From positions 1 through 64,000 of the forward strand of contig JANNKH010000041.1 of the NCBI GenBank assembly GCA_031396205.1: 64,000 nt of DNA. Reading direction: 5' to 3'. Shown here one piece after another: positions 6,579 through 15,315 of the stretch. Origin of the DNA: CAISIP01 sp031396205 (GTDB lineage: Bacteria; Pseudomonadota; Gammaproteobacteria; Burkholderiales; Burkholderiaceae_C). A program made the position numbers and the translations under genes. The notes under the pieces were generated by a model, which saw only the letters and a list, made by a program, of their open reading frames with translations, was not told where the DNA came from and did not search any database. Position 1 is the stretch's first letter, and the number at the start of each line of letters is the position of its first letter.

Positions 6579-9005
6579 TCAGGGCGCGGCCCGTGCGCTG
6601 TTGGCCGGGCTGAGCGTCAGCACGCTGCGCGTATTGGCGGCCACATCGGCCTCCAGCAGCCATTGCCGGAAATAGCCGCCGCCGATGTAGGCCGTCGCCT
6701 GGTCGCGGTAGTGCCGGTCAAACAACACGCCGCTTTGCCCGAGCGGATTGATGCCCAGCGCCTGGCCGGCAGCGGCGAAATCGATCACACGCCGGGTCGA
6801 TGGTCCGTAGCTTACGGCCCAGGGCGCAGGCCCGATCGACGTGCCCAGTGCATTCGGAATCTCGCGCCCCCCGGGTGCCGGGAACGGCCCGACGCTGAAC
6901 AGCCTGTCGAGCGGCTTTTGCTGCCCGAGCGGATGGTTGTGCGTCAGCGTGTGGGCACGACCCCAGGCCCACTGCAACATATCGCTGCCCTGGGTTGCGC
7001 GCAAATGGTCGATGGTCGCGCGCCAGGCCTTTTGTAGCGTGTCGGCACGGGTTTCCGTCATCGTGGGTGTTCTCAGACTGTCCCACCATGGCGAGGTGGC
7101 GTCGTCTACCAGCAGCGGCAACGCAAAATCGAGCGAGCGGCTGCCCTGCAGGTTCTTGAACTGCACCGGACCCAGCTCGTCGAACATGGCGGCGCGCGCG
7201 ATCTCATACAGCAGTTGCACGAAGACGGTGGGTTCGATCCTGTCCACCGTGTAGCTGCCATCCCACACCGTCAGTTGCTCCAGCAGCTTGGTTTCCAGCG
7301 GCGAGGTGACGAAACCGCGCAGGATCGGCAGCAGGGGCGTTAACACGCGCCGGTGGTAGCCATTGCGCACATCAAGCTGCATCGCCTGGCTTTGCGCCAT
7401 GTCGCTCTTTCGGCTGTCGTCGCGAATCAGTCCGATCAGCCGCTGGACCCGGTCCGGCGGCTGGTAGTACCCGGGCACCGCGACCCTGTTCGTCGGCCGG
7501 GGCTGGTGGTTGGCCGACACGACATAACCGCGCTGCGGATTCTCCTCGTGCGGGTTGTCGGCGAAGGGGTAAAAGCCCTCCTTGTCGCCTTCGCCCTTGG
7601 CCCCGTCCAGCAGGAAGGTCGGGTTCACGCCCGTGGGCCGCATCGGCAGCTTGGCCGCGGCCCACCAGGCGATGTCGCCGGCCGCGTTGGCCCAGACCAC
7701 ATTCAGGCCGGGCGCATGGATCTTGCTGGCAGCCTGGCGCGCCTTGTCCAGCGTGTCGGCCCGGTTGAGTTCATAGAAGGCGTCCAGGATAGGGTTTTCG
7801 GTTTCCAGAAAGGCCCACCACATCGCCACCGGTGTCTTGCCGTAGTTGTCCGGATAGGCGTCGGTGATGATCGGCCCGTGCGGCGAGCGGCGCAATTGCA
7901 ACGTGACCGAAGGCGCGCCCTTGACCGCGATCGTCTCGCTGCGCTGCTGCAGGTCGACCCAGCCGCCCCGGTTCCAGACCTGGTTCGGGTTGTCGGGGTT
8001 GACTTTCTCCACCACCATGTCGATGTCATCGTTCTGGAACATCGTCATGCTCCAGCCGAAGCGCTGGTTCAGGCCCAGCAGGGCCAGCGGATTGAGCACC
8101 TGGAAATGGCCGTAGATCTCCATGTCGGGCGATTTCAGGTGCGCCTCGTACCACACGGCGGGCGCGGAAAACCCGATATGCGGATCGCCCGCCAGAATCG
8201 GCTTGCCATTGGCGCTGCGGCTGCCGGAGATCGCCCACGCATTGCTGCCTTCGAACGGGGGCACGAGCGCGTTGTCCAGCACCCGCTGGCTCAGTGCCGC
8301 GACCCGGTTCAATGCCTGCCAGTCGGCATCGCCCATGCCTGCAATCGCGCCGGGCGTATCGACGCCCTGCGGATGGAACTCCAGATCGAACACGGTCAGG
8401 TACGTGGGACCAAGCTTGTCACGGATATGCGTCATCACCGGTTCGGTCTTGAACGCCGAGGCGAAGCTGTAGGCCAGGTAGCCGGCCACCGACAGCGTAT
8501 CCTGCGGCGTGAACGGACGTTTGGGAATGTCCAGGATGGTGAATTCGATCGGTGCCGGATGGCTGGCCTGGTATTGGTTGACACCGGCAAGGTAGGCCAG
8601 CAACGCCAGGTAGGCCGGCGCGCTCTTGTCGAGTTTTTCCACCTTCGCATCGGCGTGTGCCCGGATCCCCAAGGTGCGAAACAGGCGATCCGTGTCCAGC
8701 AGCTTGGGTCCCAGCACCTCGGCCAGTTCGCCGCGGGCCAGGCGGCGCGCCACCTCCATCTGGAACAGCCGGTCCTGGGCATGCACATAGCCCAGCGCCC
8801 GGTACAGGTCGGCTTCGTTGCCGGCCTGGATATGCGGCACACCGCGTTCGTCGTATCGCACCGTGACCGGCGCCTGCAGCCCGGCGAGTTCCGCCGCGCC
8901 GCCGCGTTGCGGCTGCAGGCGGTAGAGGTGCCAGGCCAATCCGGCCGCGGCCAGCAGTACCAGCACCAGCAGGCCCAAGGCCGTTCGTTTGAGGATTCGT
9001 GTCAT
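6579..9005 (-). CDS. Penicillin acylase family Ntn hydrolase (AHL-acylase-like)
   Basis: An 808-residue precursor of the penicillin/glutaryl/acyl-homoserine-lactone acylase family. It starts with a basic N-terminus and a hydrophobic segment (residues about 6-24), fitting export to the periplasm or membrane anchoring. The alpha chain includes VRYDERGVPHI and YVHAQDRLFQME. The autocatalytic serine that becomes the N-terminal nucleophile of the beta chain is Ser254 (GSNAWAISG), followed by ILAGDPHIGF. Length is normal for a pro-enzyme. Family substrates include penicillins and quorum-sensing lactones; which one is not decidable from sequence. Start 9005 was preferred to 9116 because the signal segment follows it directly. 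Confidence 0.9.
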   Translation of the reverse strand: MTRILKRTALGLLVLVLLAAAGLAWHLYRLQPQRGGAAELAGLQAPVTVRYDERGVPHIQAGNEADLYRALGYVHAQDRLFQMEVARRLARGELAEVLGPKLLDTDRLFRTLGIRAHADAKVEKLDKSAPAYLALLAYLAGVNQYQASHPAPIEFTILDIPKRPFTPQDTLSVAGYLAYSFASAFKTEPVMTHIRDKLGPTYLTVFDLEFHPQGVDTPGAIAGMGDADWQALNRVAALSQRVLDNALVPPFEGSNAWAISGSRSANGKPILAGDPHIGFSAPAVWYEAHLKSPDMEIYGHFQVLNPLALLGLNQRFGWSMTMFQNDDIDMVVEKVNPDNPNQVWNRGGWVDLQQRSETIAVKGAPSVTLQLRRSPHGPIITDAYPDNYGKTPVAMWWAFLETENPILDAFYELNRADTLDKARQAASKIHAPGLNVVWANAAGDIAWWAAAKLPMRPTGVNPTFLLDGAKGEGDKEGFYPFADNPHEENPQRGYVVSANHQPRPTNRVAVPGYYQPPDRVQRLIGLIRDDSRKSDMAQSQAMQLDVRNGYHRRVLTPLLPILRGFVTSPLETKLLEQLTVWDGSYTVDRIEPTVFVQLLYEIARAAMFDELGPVQFKNLQGSRSLDFALPLLVDDATSPWWDSLRTPTMTETRADTLQKAWRATIDHLRATQGSDMLQWAWGRAHTLTHNHPLGQQKPLDRLFSVGPFPAPGGREIPNALGTSIGPAPWAVSYGPSTRRVIDFAAAGQALGINPLGQSGVLFDRHYRDQATAYIGGGYFRQWLLEADVAANTRSVLTLSPANSARAAP

Positions 9006-9160
9006 GCGTTGACGCTCCGCTGCCGCCGGGGCCTGGGTTGTTCGTCGCATCATAGCCGGCGCGCATGCGCCGTTTTGCGCTGAATCGAACGCGTGATCGT
9101 GCCGGCCATCGTGCACGCGCGGGGCGGCGGGACACCGGCGTTTCGCAGCACAATATATGC

Positions 9161-10528
9161 ATGGACCCCCAATTGCTGCGCGACACCCTGGCTGACCTGG
9201 ATCGGAACCTGCTGGAGCGCGATGTTCCCGTGCGCTTGCTGCTACTGGCGGCGCTGGCGGGCGAGCATGTGTTGCTGATCGGCCCGCCGGGCACCGCCAA
9301 AAGTGAACTGGCGCGCCGCTTGCACGCCGCTTTCGCCGATGCGCCGTATTTCGAGCGCCTGCTGACCCGCTTCTCGGTGCCGGAAGAATTGTTCGGACCG
9401 CTGTCGCTCAAGGCTTTGGAGCAGGACCGCTACGAACGATTGACCGACGGTTTCCTGCCGACGGCGCAAGTGGCCTTTCTGGACGAGGTGTTCAAGGCCA
9501 ACTCGGCCATTCTCAATGCCTTGCTGACCCTGCTCAATGAACGCGAGTTTGACAACGGCGCTGGCCGAGTCCGGGTGCCCCTGGTGAGCGTGGTCGGCGC
9601 CACCAACGAGGTGCCCGACGACGAGTCCTTGCAGGCGTTTTACGACCGTTTCCTGCTGCGGGTGCCGGTGCAGCCGGTCGGCGATGCCAGTTTCGCGGCG
9701 CTGCTGGCCCTGCCGGCGCAGACTGCAACCCAGCGTGGGCGCCTGAAGGCCCGCATGCTCAAGCCGTTGCGCGAGGCCGCGGGCCGGGTCGCCGTGCCCG
9801 CGGAAGTGACGGATCTGCTGGTACAGGCACGGGCCTGGTGCGCGCGGCATGCGGTCACAGTCTCGGATCGGCGCTGGCGCAAGCTGGTCGGCCTGCTGCA
9901 GGTGCAGGCCGCCAGCCGGGGTGGCCCGCAGGTTGGCGCTTGGGACCTGTGGCTGTTGCCGTTTGCGCTCGGCGCAAAACCCGAGCAGGTACAGGCTTTG
10001 GTGCAGTGGTTCGATCACACCGTGGGCCAGGCACTGCCGCTGGACCTGCAATGGCTGGAGCGCGCCGCCAGCGCATTCGAGAAGCAGCTGGAGATCGAGA
10101 CCACGGCGCAAGCCGAAGGCGAAGCAGATGGCGCCGGCAAGCTGGCGCTGGCGCGCGCAATTTCCGGCCATGCGGCGGAGCATGACGACACCATGCTGCG
10201 CATCGTGTCGGACCGCGCACGCCGGCGCTATGGTCAGCAGCATGTGGATGCGCGACTGGCACAGATGGAAGAGCTGCAGCAACGCGCGCAGCTGGCGCTG
10301 CAGGTGGCGCGTGGCGCCGTGCAAGCGACCATGCGCGGTGCGCGCGATCATCTCTGGCTGCCGCCGAACTGGCTGGCGCGCATCATGGCGGTACTCGATG
10401 CCAACCATGCGCTGGCGCTGGCCATGCAGCAGCGCAGCGCGCAACTGGCGCGCGGATTCGCGGAACTGCCGATCGACCCGGCCCTGTCGGGCGCCGCGCT
10501 GCCCGAGCCGGTCGATTTCGCACTCTGA
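9161..10528 (+). CDS. MoxR-family AAA+ ATPase (RavA-like)
   Basis: A 455-residue AAA+ ATPase. Walker A is GPPGTAKS at residues 41-48, Walker B is FLDEVFKAN, and GATNEVP is the sensor 1 region. The C-terminal half (LARAISGHAAEHDDTMLRI onward) is helical and resembles the RavA-specific extension. MoxR ATPases act as chaperones or metal-insertion factors with VWA partners; in E. coli RavA works with ViaA and interacts with lysine decarboxylase and respiratory enzymes. Here the stop is only 24 bases before the VWA gene, a strong sign of a working pair. The start at 9161 follows an AT-rich stretch and precedes the ATPase domain directly. Confidence 0.88.
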   Translation: MDPQLLRDTLADLDRNLLERDVPVRLLLLAALAGEHVLLIGPPGTAKSELARRLHAAFADAPYFERLLTRFSVPEELFGPLSLKALEQDRYERLTDGFLPTAQVAFLDEVFKANSAILNALLTLLNEREFDNGAGRVRVPLVSVVGATNEVPDDESLQAFYDRFLLRVPVQPVGDASFAALLALPAQTATQRGRLKARMLKPLREAAGRVAVPAEVTDLLVQARAWCARHAVTVSDRRWRKLVGLLQVQAASRGGPQVGAWDLWLLPFALGAKPEQVQALVQWFDHTVGQALPLDLQWLERAASAFEKQLEIETTAQAEGEADGAGKLALARAISGHAAEHDDTMLRIVSDRARRRYGQQHVDARLAQMEELQQRAQLALQVARGAVQATMRGARDHLWLPPNWLARIMAVLDANHALALAMQQRSAQLARGFAELPIDPALSGAALPEPVDFAL

Positions 10529-10552
10529 AGCGGCTTGCGACGCGTGGCAAGC

Positions 10553-12064
10553 ATGGCGGCCCCGGATCTGATGGCCGTGCATCGTGCTGGCGCGGCCAAC
10601 ACCCCCTTTGACCGATTGGCCGGCCTGCCGCAGGGCTTGTGGCAGAGTGCGCTGGTATGCAGCAGTGGTACCACGCCGCAGCGCCTTGCAGATCTGGCGA
10701 CCTGGCGCCTGGCGCTGCAGGCGGGACGCCTGCCTGATTCGTTTTCCGATTGGGGCGACGCCGATGCCACTGCCGCGATTCGCACCGAGATCGGCCAGCT
10801 GGCGCTGTGCAGCCTGACGCACGGCAGCGCAGCGATGGCCGATCAGGTGCTCAAGGTGGCGTTGTGGCATCTCGATCGCCTGATCGACCGCCCGGCGGGC
10901 GAACCCCGCGCGCAGGCCATCGCCCGCAAGGCCCAGGCGTTCCGGCAGGAATGGGATTCCCAGCGCCAGGACTGGGAGCAGGTGCTGGCCCTGTTCAAGA
11001 GCCTGGGCGACCTCGCACATCTGCGCTGGGACAGCCTGCAGGGTCATCTGCAAAGCCGTGGCTGGAGCGAGGCACGGCGGATCGGCGCACTGCTCGACAG
11101 GCTACCCGAACTGTCGCGCTTCATCGACGCGGTCGGTCGGGCGCAGCGGCGCGACGATCTGCCGCAGGCGGCGCAAGCCCAATCGCGCGCCGATGCGCCG
11201 CGGCCGCTGGTGGCGGTGGCCATCACCACGCACCTGGTCGACCAGCCCAGCGAGGTGCGCGGCGTCAAGCGCTCCGGGCAGCTGGCGCGCATGCTGGCCA
11301 GCGAGGCCGCGATGGTCCGTCATCCGGTGTTGCGGCGTTTGTGGCGCGCCCGGTTTGCCGAGCAGCAGTTGCTGACCTATGAGGATGCGGCGGTGCTGAC
11401 CCAATGGCAACTGCGGCCCGACGCCAGCGCGCGGGCGCCGGCTGCGCCGCGCGACGAGCCGCTGGGCCAAGGGCCGATGCTGGTATGCCTGGACACCTCG
11501 GGCTCCATGCGCGGCGCACCGGAGAACGTCGCCAAGGCCTGTGTGCTGCAGGCGCTGCGCAGCGCGCATGCGACCGGGCGCGCCTGCCGCCTGCTGGCGT
11601 TTGGCGGCGCGGGCGAACTGCTCGAGCAGGAACTGGCGCTGACGCCGCAGGGCCTGGACCATCTGCTGGCAATGATGGCGCAAAGCTTCGACGGCGGCAC
11701 CGACGTTCAGACACCGCTCGAACGGGCGATCCAACTGGTGCAGGGCGCGCAGTTCGCGCTGGCCGATATCCTGATCGTCAGCGATGGCGAGTTTGGCGTG
11801 ACGCCGGCCACGCTGGAATCATTGCGCCGCTGCAAGAAGGCGCTCGGCCTGCGGGTGCACGGCATCCTGATCGGCGACCGCGAGACCATCGGCCTGCTGG
11901 AGGTGTGTGACCAGCTGCACTGGGTGCGCGCCTGGCGCCGTTATGCCACCGCGCCGGGCGACGCCTATGCCGACGGTTTTTCGCCGGTGCACAGCCGCAG
12001 CTTGACGGCGCTGTATTTTCCGAATGCGATCCGGCGCGAGCCGCCTGCCGATGCGGATGGATAA
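10553..12064 (+). CDS. VWA domain protein (ViaA-like partner of the upstream ATPase)
   Basis: A 503-residue cytoplasmic protein. The N-terminal 300 residues are helical and resemble ViaA; the C-terminal von Willebrand A domain has the metal site D-x-S-x-S in CLDTSGSM (about residue 313) and the later SDGEFG. The domain probably binds Mg2+ and a partner protein. It lies 24 bases after the MoxR ATPase and is likely co-transcribed. An alternative TTG start exists at 10535; ATG 10553 was preferred. It converges with the helicase gene. Confidence 0.85.
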   Translation: MAAPDLMAVHRAGAANTPFDRLAGLPQGLWQSALVCSSGTTPQRLADLATWRLALQAGRLPDSFSDWGDADATAAIRTEIGQLALCSLTHGSAAMADQVLKVALWHLDRLIDRPAGEPRAQAIARKAQAFRQEWDSQRQDWEQVLALFKSLGDLAHLRWDSLQGHLQSRGWSEARRIGALLDRLPELSRFIDAVGRAQRRDDLPQAAQAQSRADAPRPLVAVAITTHLVDQPSEVRGVKRSGQLARMLASEAAMVRHPVLRRLWRARFAEQQLLTYEDAAVLTQWQLRPDASARAPAAPRDEPLGQGPMLVCLDTSGSMRGAPENVAKACVLQALRSAHATGRACRLLAFGGAGELLEQELALTPQGLDHLLAMMAQSFDGGTDVQTPLERAIQLVQGAQFALADILIVSDGEFGVTPATLESLRRCKKALGLRVHGILIGDRETIGLLEVCDQLHWVRAWRRYATAPGDAYADGFSPVHSRSLTALYFPNAIRREPPADADG

Positions 12065-12100
12065 CGGCAGGCGCTGACGCAGCGCGCGAATGGACTGGTG

Positions 12101-14245
12101 CTAGCGCAACGGCGTTGCGGCTGCCAGCGCTGCCGCATCCAGCGCCTTTTGCGCAAACTCCGCGCGCAGCGCCTTGAGCTTGGCGCGCGGATCTTCCTTG
12201 ATGGTGTTGGCGTCCAGCGCCATCTCGGCGATGAAGCGGCTCGGCTGTGCGGCAACCATCTCGCGGCCCTTCTTGCGCTTGCGCGTCCAGCTGACCGCCA
12301 GACTGCGCTGGGCGCGGGTGATACCCACATACATCAGCCGGCGCTCTTCCTGCAGTCGCTCGAGCAGGCCTTCGCTCATCGGTCCGTCGGCGCGGCCGCC
12401 GGGGTTGGCGTCATCGCCGAGCTTGAACGGCAGCAGGCCTTCGGTCACCCCCACCAGCATCACATGTGGCCACTCCAGGCCTTTGGCGGCGTGCAGCGTG
12501 GACAGGGTGACCACGTTCTGGCCGGTGTCGCGTTCGCTGAGGGTGGACAGCAGCGAGATGGTCTGCGCCACGTCCAGCAGGCTCTTGGATTCGGCCGACG
12601 TCGTGACGCCCGCAGTGTCGTCGATCTGGCCGCCGCAGCGCGCCGCCATCCAGTCGCAGAATTCGAGCACGTTGGTCCAGCGCGCGGCGGCGAGTTTCTC
12701 GCTGTCCTCGCCGTCGTACAGGTGCTTTTCGTAGCCGATCTCGGCCAGCCATTGCGTCAGGAATCCGCGTGCCGCGTCCGCGCCCTCGGTATGCCGGGCG
12801 CGATACTCCAGGTCGTTCACATAGCGGCCGAACTCCTGCAGGCTACCGACCGCGCGCGCCGGTAACACGCTGGCCAGGCTGGGGCTGAACAACGCCTCGA
12901 ACAGGCTGATCTTGTATTTCGATGCGAACACGCCGAGCTGGCCCAGCGACTGGTGGCCGATCCCGCGCTTGGGTGTCGTCACTGCGCGCAAAAAGGCCGG
13001 GTCGTCATTGTTGTTGACCCATAGCCTGAACCAGGCGCACAGGTCCTTGATCTCGGCGCGGTCAAAAAAACTCTGGCCGCCCGAGACCTTGTACGGAATC
13101 TGCGCCTTGCGCAGCGCCTGCTCGAATACCCGGGCCTGGTAATTGGTCCGGTACAGCACTGCGAAATCGCGCAGCTCCCGGCTCTGCGGCTGGCCGGTGC
13201 TGGTGGTCGTGGTGCCGGCGCGCAGGCTCTGGATGCGGGCCACTGCGCGTTCGGCCTCGTGTTCCTCATGGTCGGCATCGACGATGCGCACCGGCTCGCC
13301 CTCGCCCAGGTCGCTCCACAGGTTCTTCGGGAACAGCTTGGGGTTGGGCCCGATCACGTTGTTGGCCGCGCGCAATATGGCCGAGGTGGAGCGGTAGTTC
13401 TGCTCCAGCTTGACGACCTTGAGCGTTGGAAAATCGAGCGGCAGCTGGCGCAGGTTGTCCAGCGTCGCGCCACGCCAGCCGTAGATCGACTGGTCGTCAT
13501 CGCCGACCGCGGTGAAACGGGCGTCCTTGCGCTCGGGGCCGCCCACCAGGTGCTTGAGTACCGCGTACTGGGTGGCATTGGTGTCCTGGTATTCGTCGAC
13601 CAGCACATGCCCCATCGCGGCCTGCCATTTCTGGCGAACCTGCGGGTGGTTGTGCAGCAGTTTGAGCGGCAGGCCGATCAGATCGTCGAAATCAACGCTC
13701 TGGTAGGCCGTCAGGCGCTCTTCGTAGCGCGCCATGATGCGCGCGGTGATGCGTTCGTTGTCATCGCCAGCCAGGGCCTCGGCCTGGGCCGCGTTCAGCC
13801 CCATGTTCTTCCATTTGCTGATGGCCCACTGCCACTGGCGCGCGGTGGCCGCGTCGGTGCTGCCGCCGCAGTCCTTGAGGATGCTGGTCACATCGTCGCT
13901 GTCCAGGATCGAGAAGTTGGCCTGCAGGCCCAGCGCCGTGCCGTCCTGGCGCAGCATGCGCACGCCCAGCGCGTGAAAGGTGCAGATCACCACCTCGCGC
14001 GCCGAGGCGCCAACCAGTGCTTTGGCCCGTTCGCGCATTTCGGCCGCCGCCTTGTTGGTGAAGGTGATCGCGGCGATACGCTTGGGTTCCATGCCGATCT
14101 GGATCAGCCGGGCGATCTTGTGGGTGATGACCCGCGTCTTGCCCGAACCGGCCCCCGCCAGCACCAGGCAGGGGCCATGCAGGTAGTTGACAGCTTCTTG
14201 TTGGGCGAGGTTCAGACCGGTGGGAGGACGGGGCGCAGCAGACAT
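12101..14245 (-). CDS. rep: ATP-dependent DNA helicase, Rep/UvrD superfamily 1
   Basis: A 714-residue SF1A helicase. Motif I is AGAGSGKT (about residue 30), motif Ia TFTNKAAAEM, motif II DEYQDTNATQY, motif III DDDQSIYGWRGA, motif IV EQNYRS and motif VI near the end (MYVGITRAQ). The stretch NVIGPNPKLFPKNLWSD and the compact C-terminus fit Rep better than UvrD. Rep is a 3'-5' helicase that clears proteins ahead of replication forks and helps restart. The start at 14245 (MSAAPRPPTGLN) was chosen over 14299 because the preceding 18 codons are low-complexity and the catalytic domain begins just after. It is divergent from the AEC transporter. Confidence 0.88.
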   Translation of the reverse strand: MSAAPRPPTGLNLAQQEAVNYLHGPCLVLAGAGSGKTRVITHKIARLIQIGMEPKRIAAITFTNKAAAEMRERAKALVGASAREVVICTFHALGVRMLRQDGTALGLQANFSILDSDDVTSILKDCGGSTDAATARQWQWAISKWKNMGLNAAQAEALAGDDNERITARIMARYEERLTAYQSVDFDDLIGLPLKLLHNHPQVRQKWQAAMGHVLVDEYQDTNATQYAVLKHLVGGPERKDARFTAVGDDDQSIYGWRGATLDNLRQLPLDFPTLKVVKLEQNYRSTSAILRAANNVIGPNPKLFPKNLWSDLGEGEPVRIVDADHEEHEAERAVARIQSLRAGTTTTSTGQPQSRELRDFAVLYRTNYQARVFEQALRKAQIPYKVSGGQSFFDRAEIKDLCAWFRLWVNNNDDPAFLRAVTTPKRGIGHQSLGQLGVFASKYKISLFEALFSPSLASVLPARAVGSLQEFGRYVNDLEYRARHTEGADAARGFLTQWLAEIGYEKHLYDGEDSEKLAAARWTNVLEFCDWMAARCGGQIDDTAGVTTSAESKSLLDVAQTISLLSTLSERDTGQNVVTLSTLHAAKGLEWPHVMLVGVTEGLLPFKLGDDANPGGRADGPMSEGLLERLQEERRLMYVGITRAQRSLAVSWTRKRKKGREMVAAQPSRFIAEMALDANTIKEDPRAKLKALRAEFAQKALDAAALAAATPLR

Positions 14246-14331
14246 GCAGGGGCGGACAGACACGGATAAGCAGGGCAACAACCGATCATAACGACGCAAG
14301 GGCGGATGCCAGGGTCAGCGACAATTCGCGC

Positions 14332-15306
14332 GTGCTGCAAGTGCTGTTGGTCACCTTCCCGTTCTTTGCGCTGGTGCTGGCCGGTTACCTGGCCGCGCGC
14401 CGGGGCATGCTGCGCCTGGACGCCATACCCGGTCTGAACAGCTTTGTGCTGTATTTCGCGTTGCCGTGCCTGCTGTACCGCTTTGGCTCCTCGACGCCGC
14501 TGGCCCAACTGCTGGACCCGGCGGTGTTCTTCACCTACCTGTTCTGCGCCCTGGTGCTGGTGGGTTTTGTCGTGGCCGTCAGCCTGAACCGGCGCATCGG
14601 CTGGAATGATGCCGCTTTTGGCGCGCTGGTGGCTGCTTTTCCGAATACCGGCTTCATGGGCGTGCCGCTGCTGGTCGCGCTGTTGGGGCCGGCGGCGGCC
14701 GGACCCGCCATTGCCACCATCATGGTCGACCTGCTGGTGACCTCGTCGCTGTGCGTAGCCTTGTCGCGCCTCGACGGTGCCGACATGCACGGCGCGTCGG
14801 TGGCCGCGCGCAATGCGATGCGCGGTGTGCTGGTCAATCCGATGCCGTGGGCGATCCTGCTCGGCGCGCTGGCCTCCTGGGCCAGCCTGGGGTTGCCGGG
14901 GCCGGTCAACCAGACCGTCGGATTGCTGGCCGACGCGGCCTCGCCGGTGGCCCTGTTCACCATCGGCGCCGTGCTGGCGCGCTCCCAGATGCTGGCGCCA
15001 GCCGAAGGCGCGCATCCGCTGCCGCTACGCGACTATGTGCCGGTGGCGCTGATCAAGCTGGTGCTGCATCCGGTGCTGGTGCTGCTGGTGGGTATTGGCG
15101 CGATCCAGCTGGGCGTCGCGATCGACCGTTTTGCGCTGACCGTGATCGTGCTGGTCGCCGCCTTGCCCAGTGCCAGCAATGTCTCCTTGCTGGCCGAGCG
15201 CTTTGGTGCCAACACCGGGCGCATTGCGCGCATCATCCTGGTGTCCACCGCGGCAGCCTTCCTGAGCTTTTCGGCGGCCGTCGCGCTGCTGGTCGATCGC
15301 AACTGA
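14332..15306 (+). CDS. AEC-family transporter
   Basis: A 324-residue inner-membrane protein with about ten hydrophobic segments, starting with GTG. It has the auxin-efflux-carrier (AEC, MFS-unrelated) layout: two five-helix halves separated by a short hydrophilic loop around residues 145-160. Characteristic features are the FALPCLLY motif in helix 2, FPNTGFMGVPL in helix 4 and the final ALPSASNVSLLAERFG stretch. Bacterial members export or import carboxylates such as malate or malonate; the substrate is unknown here. It is nine bases ahead of the GGDEF-EAL gene, so co-transcription is likely. Confidence 0.88.
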   Translation: MLQVLLVTFPFFALVLAGYLAARRGMLRLDAIPGLNSFVLYFALPCLLYRFGSSTPLAQLLDPAVFFTYLFCALVLVGFVVAVSLNRRIGWNDAAFGALVAAFPNTGFMGVPLLVALLGPAAAGPAIATIMVDLLVTSSLCVALSRLDGADMHGASVAARNAMRGVLVNPMPWAILLGALASWASLGLPGPVNQTVGLLADAASPVALFTIGAVLARSQMLAPAEGAHPLPLRDYVPVALIKLVLHPVLVLLVGIGAIQLGVAIDRFALTVIVLVAALPSASNVSLLAERFGANTGRIARIILVSTAAAFLSFSAAVALLVDRN

Positions 15307-15315
15307 AAAGGCACC

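Noticed and set aside
7353..9083. A 576-codon open frame on the plus strand antisense to the acylase
   Set aside because: Its composition (Arg, His, Gln and Val rich) and lack of domains fit a GC-driven shadow; the minus-strand acylase is clearly real.
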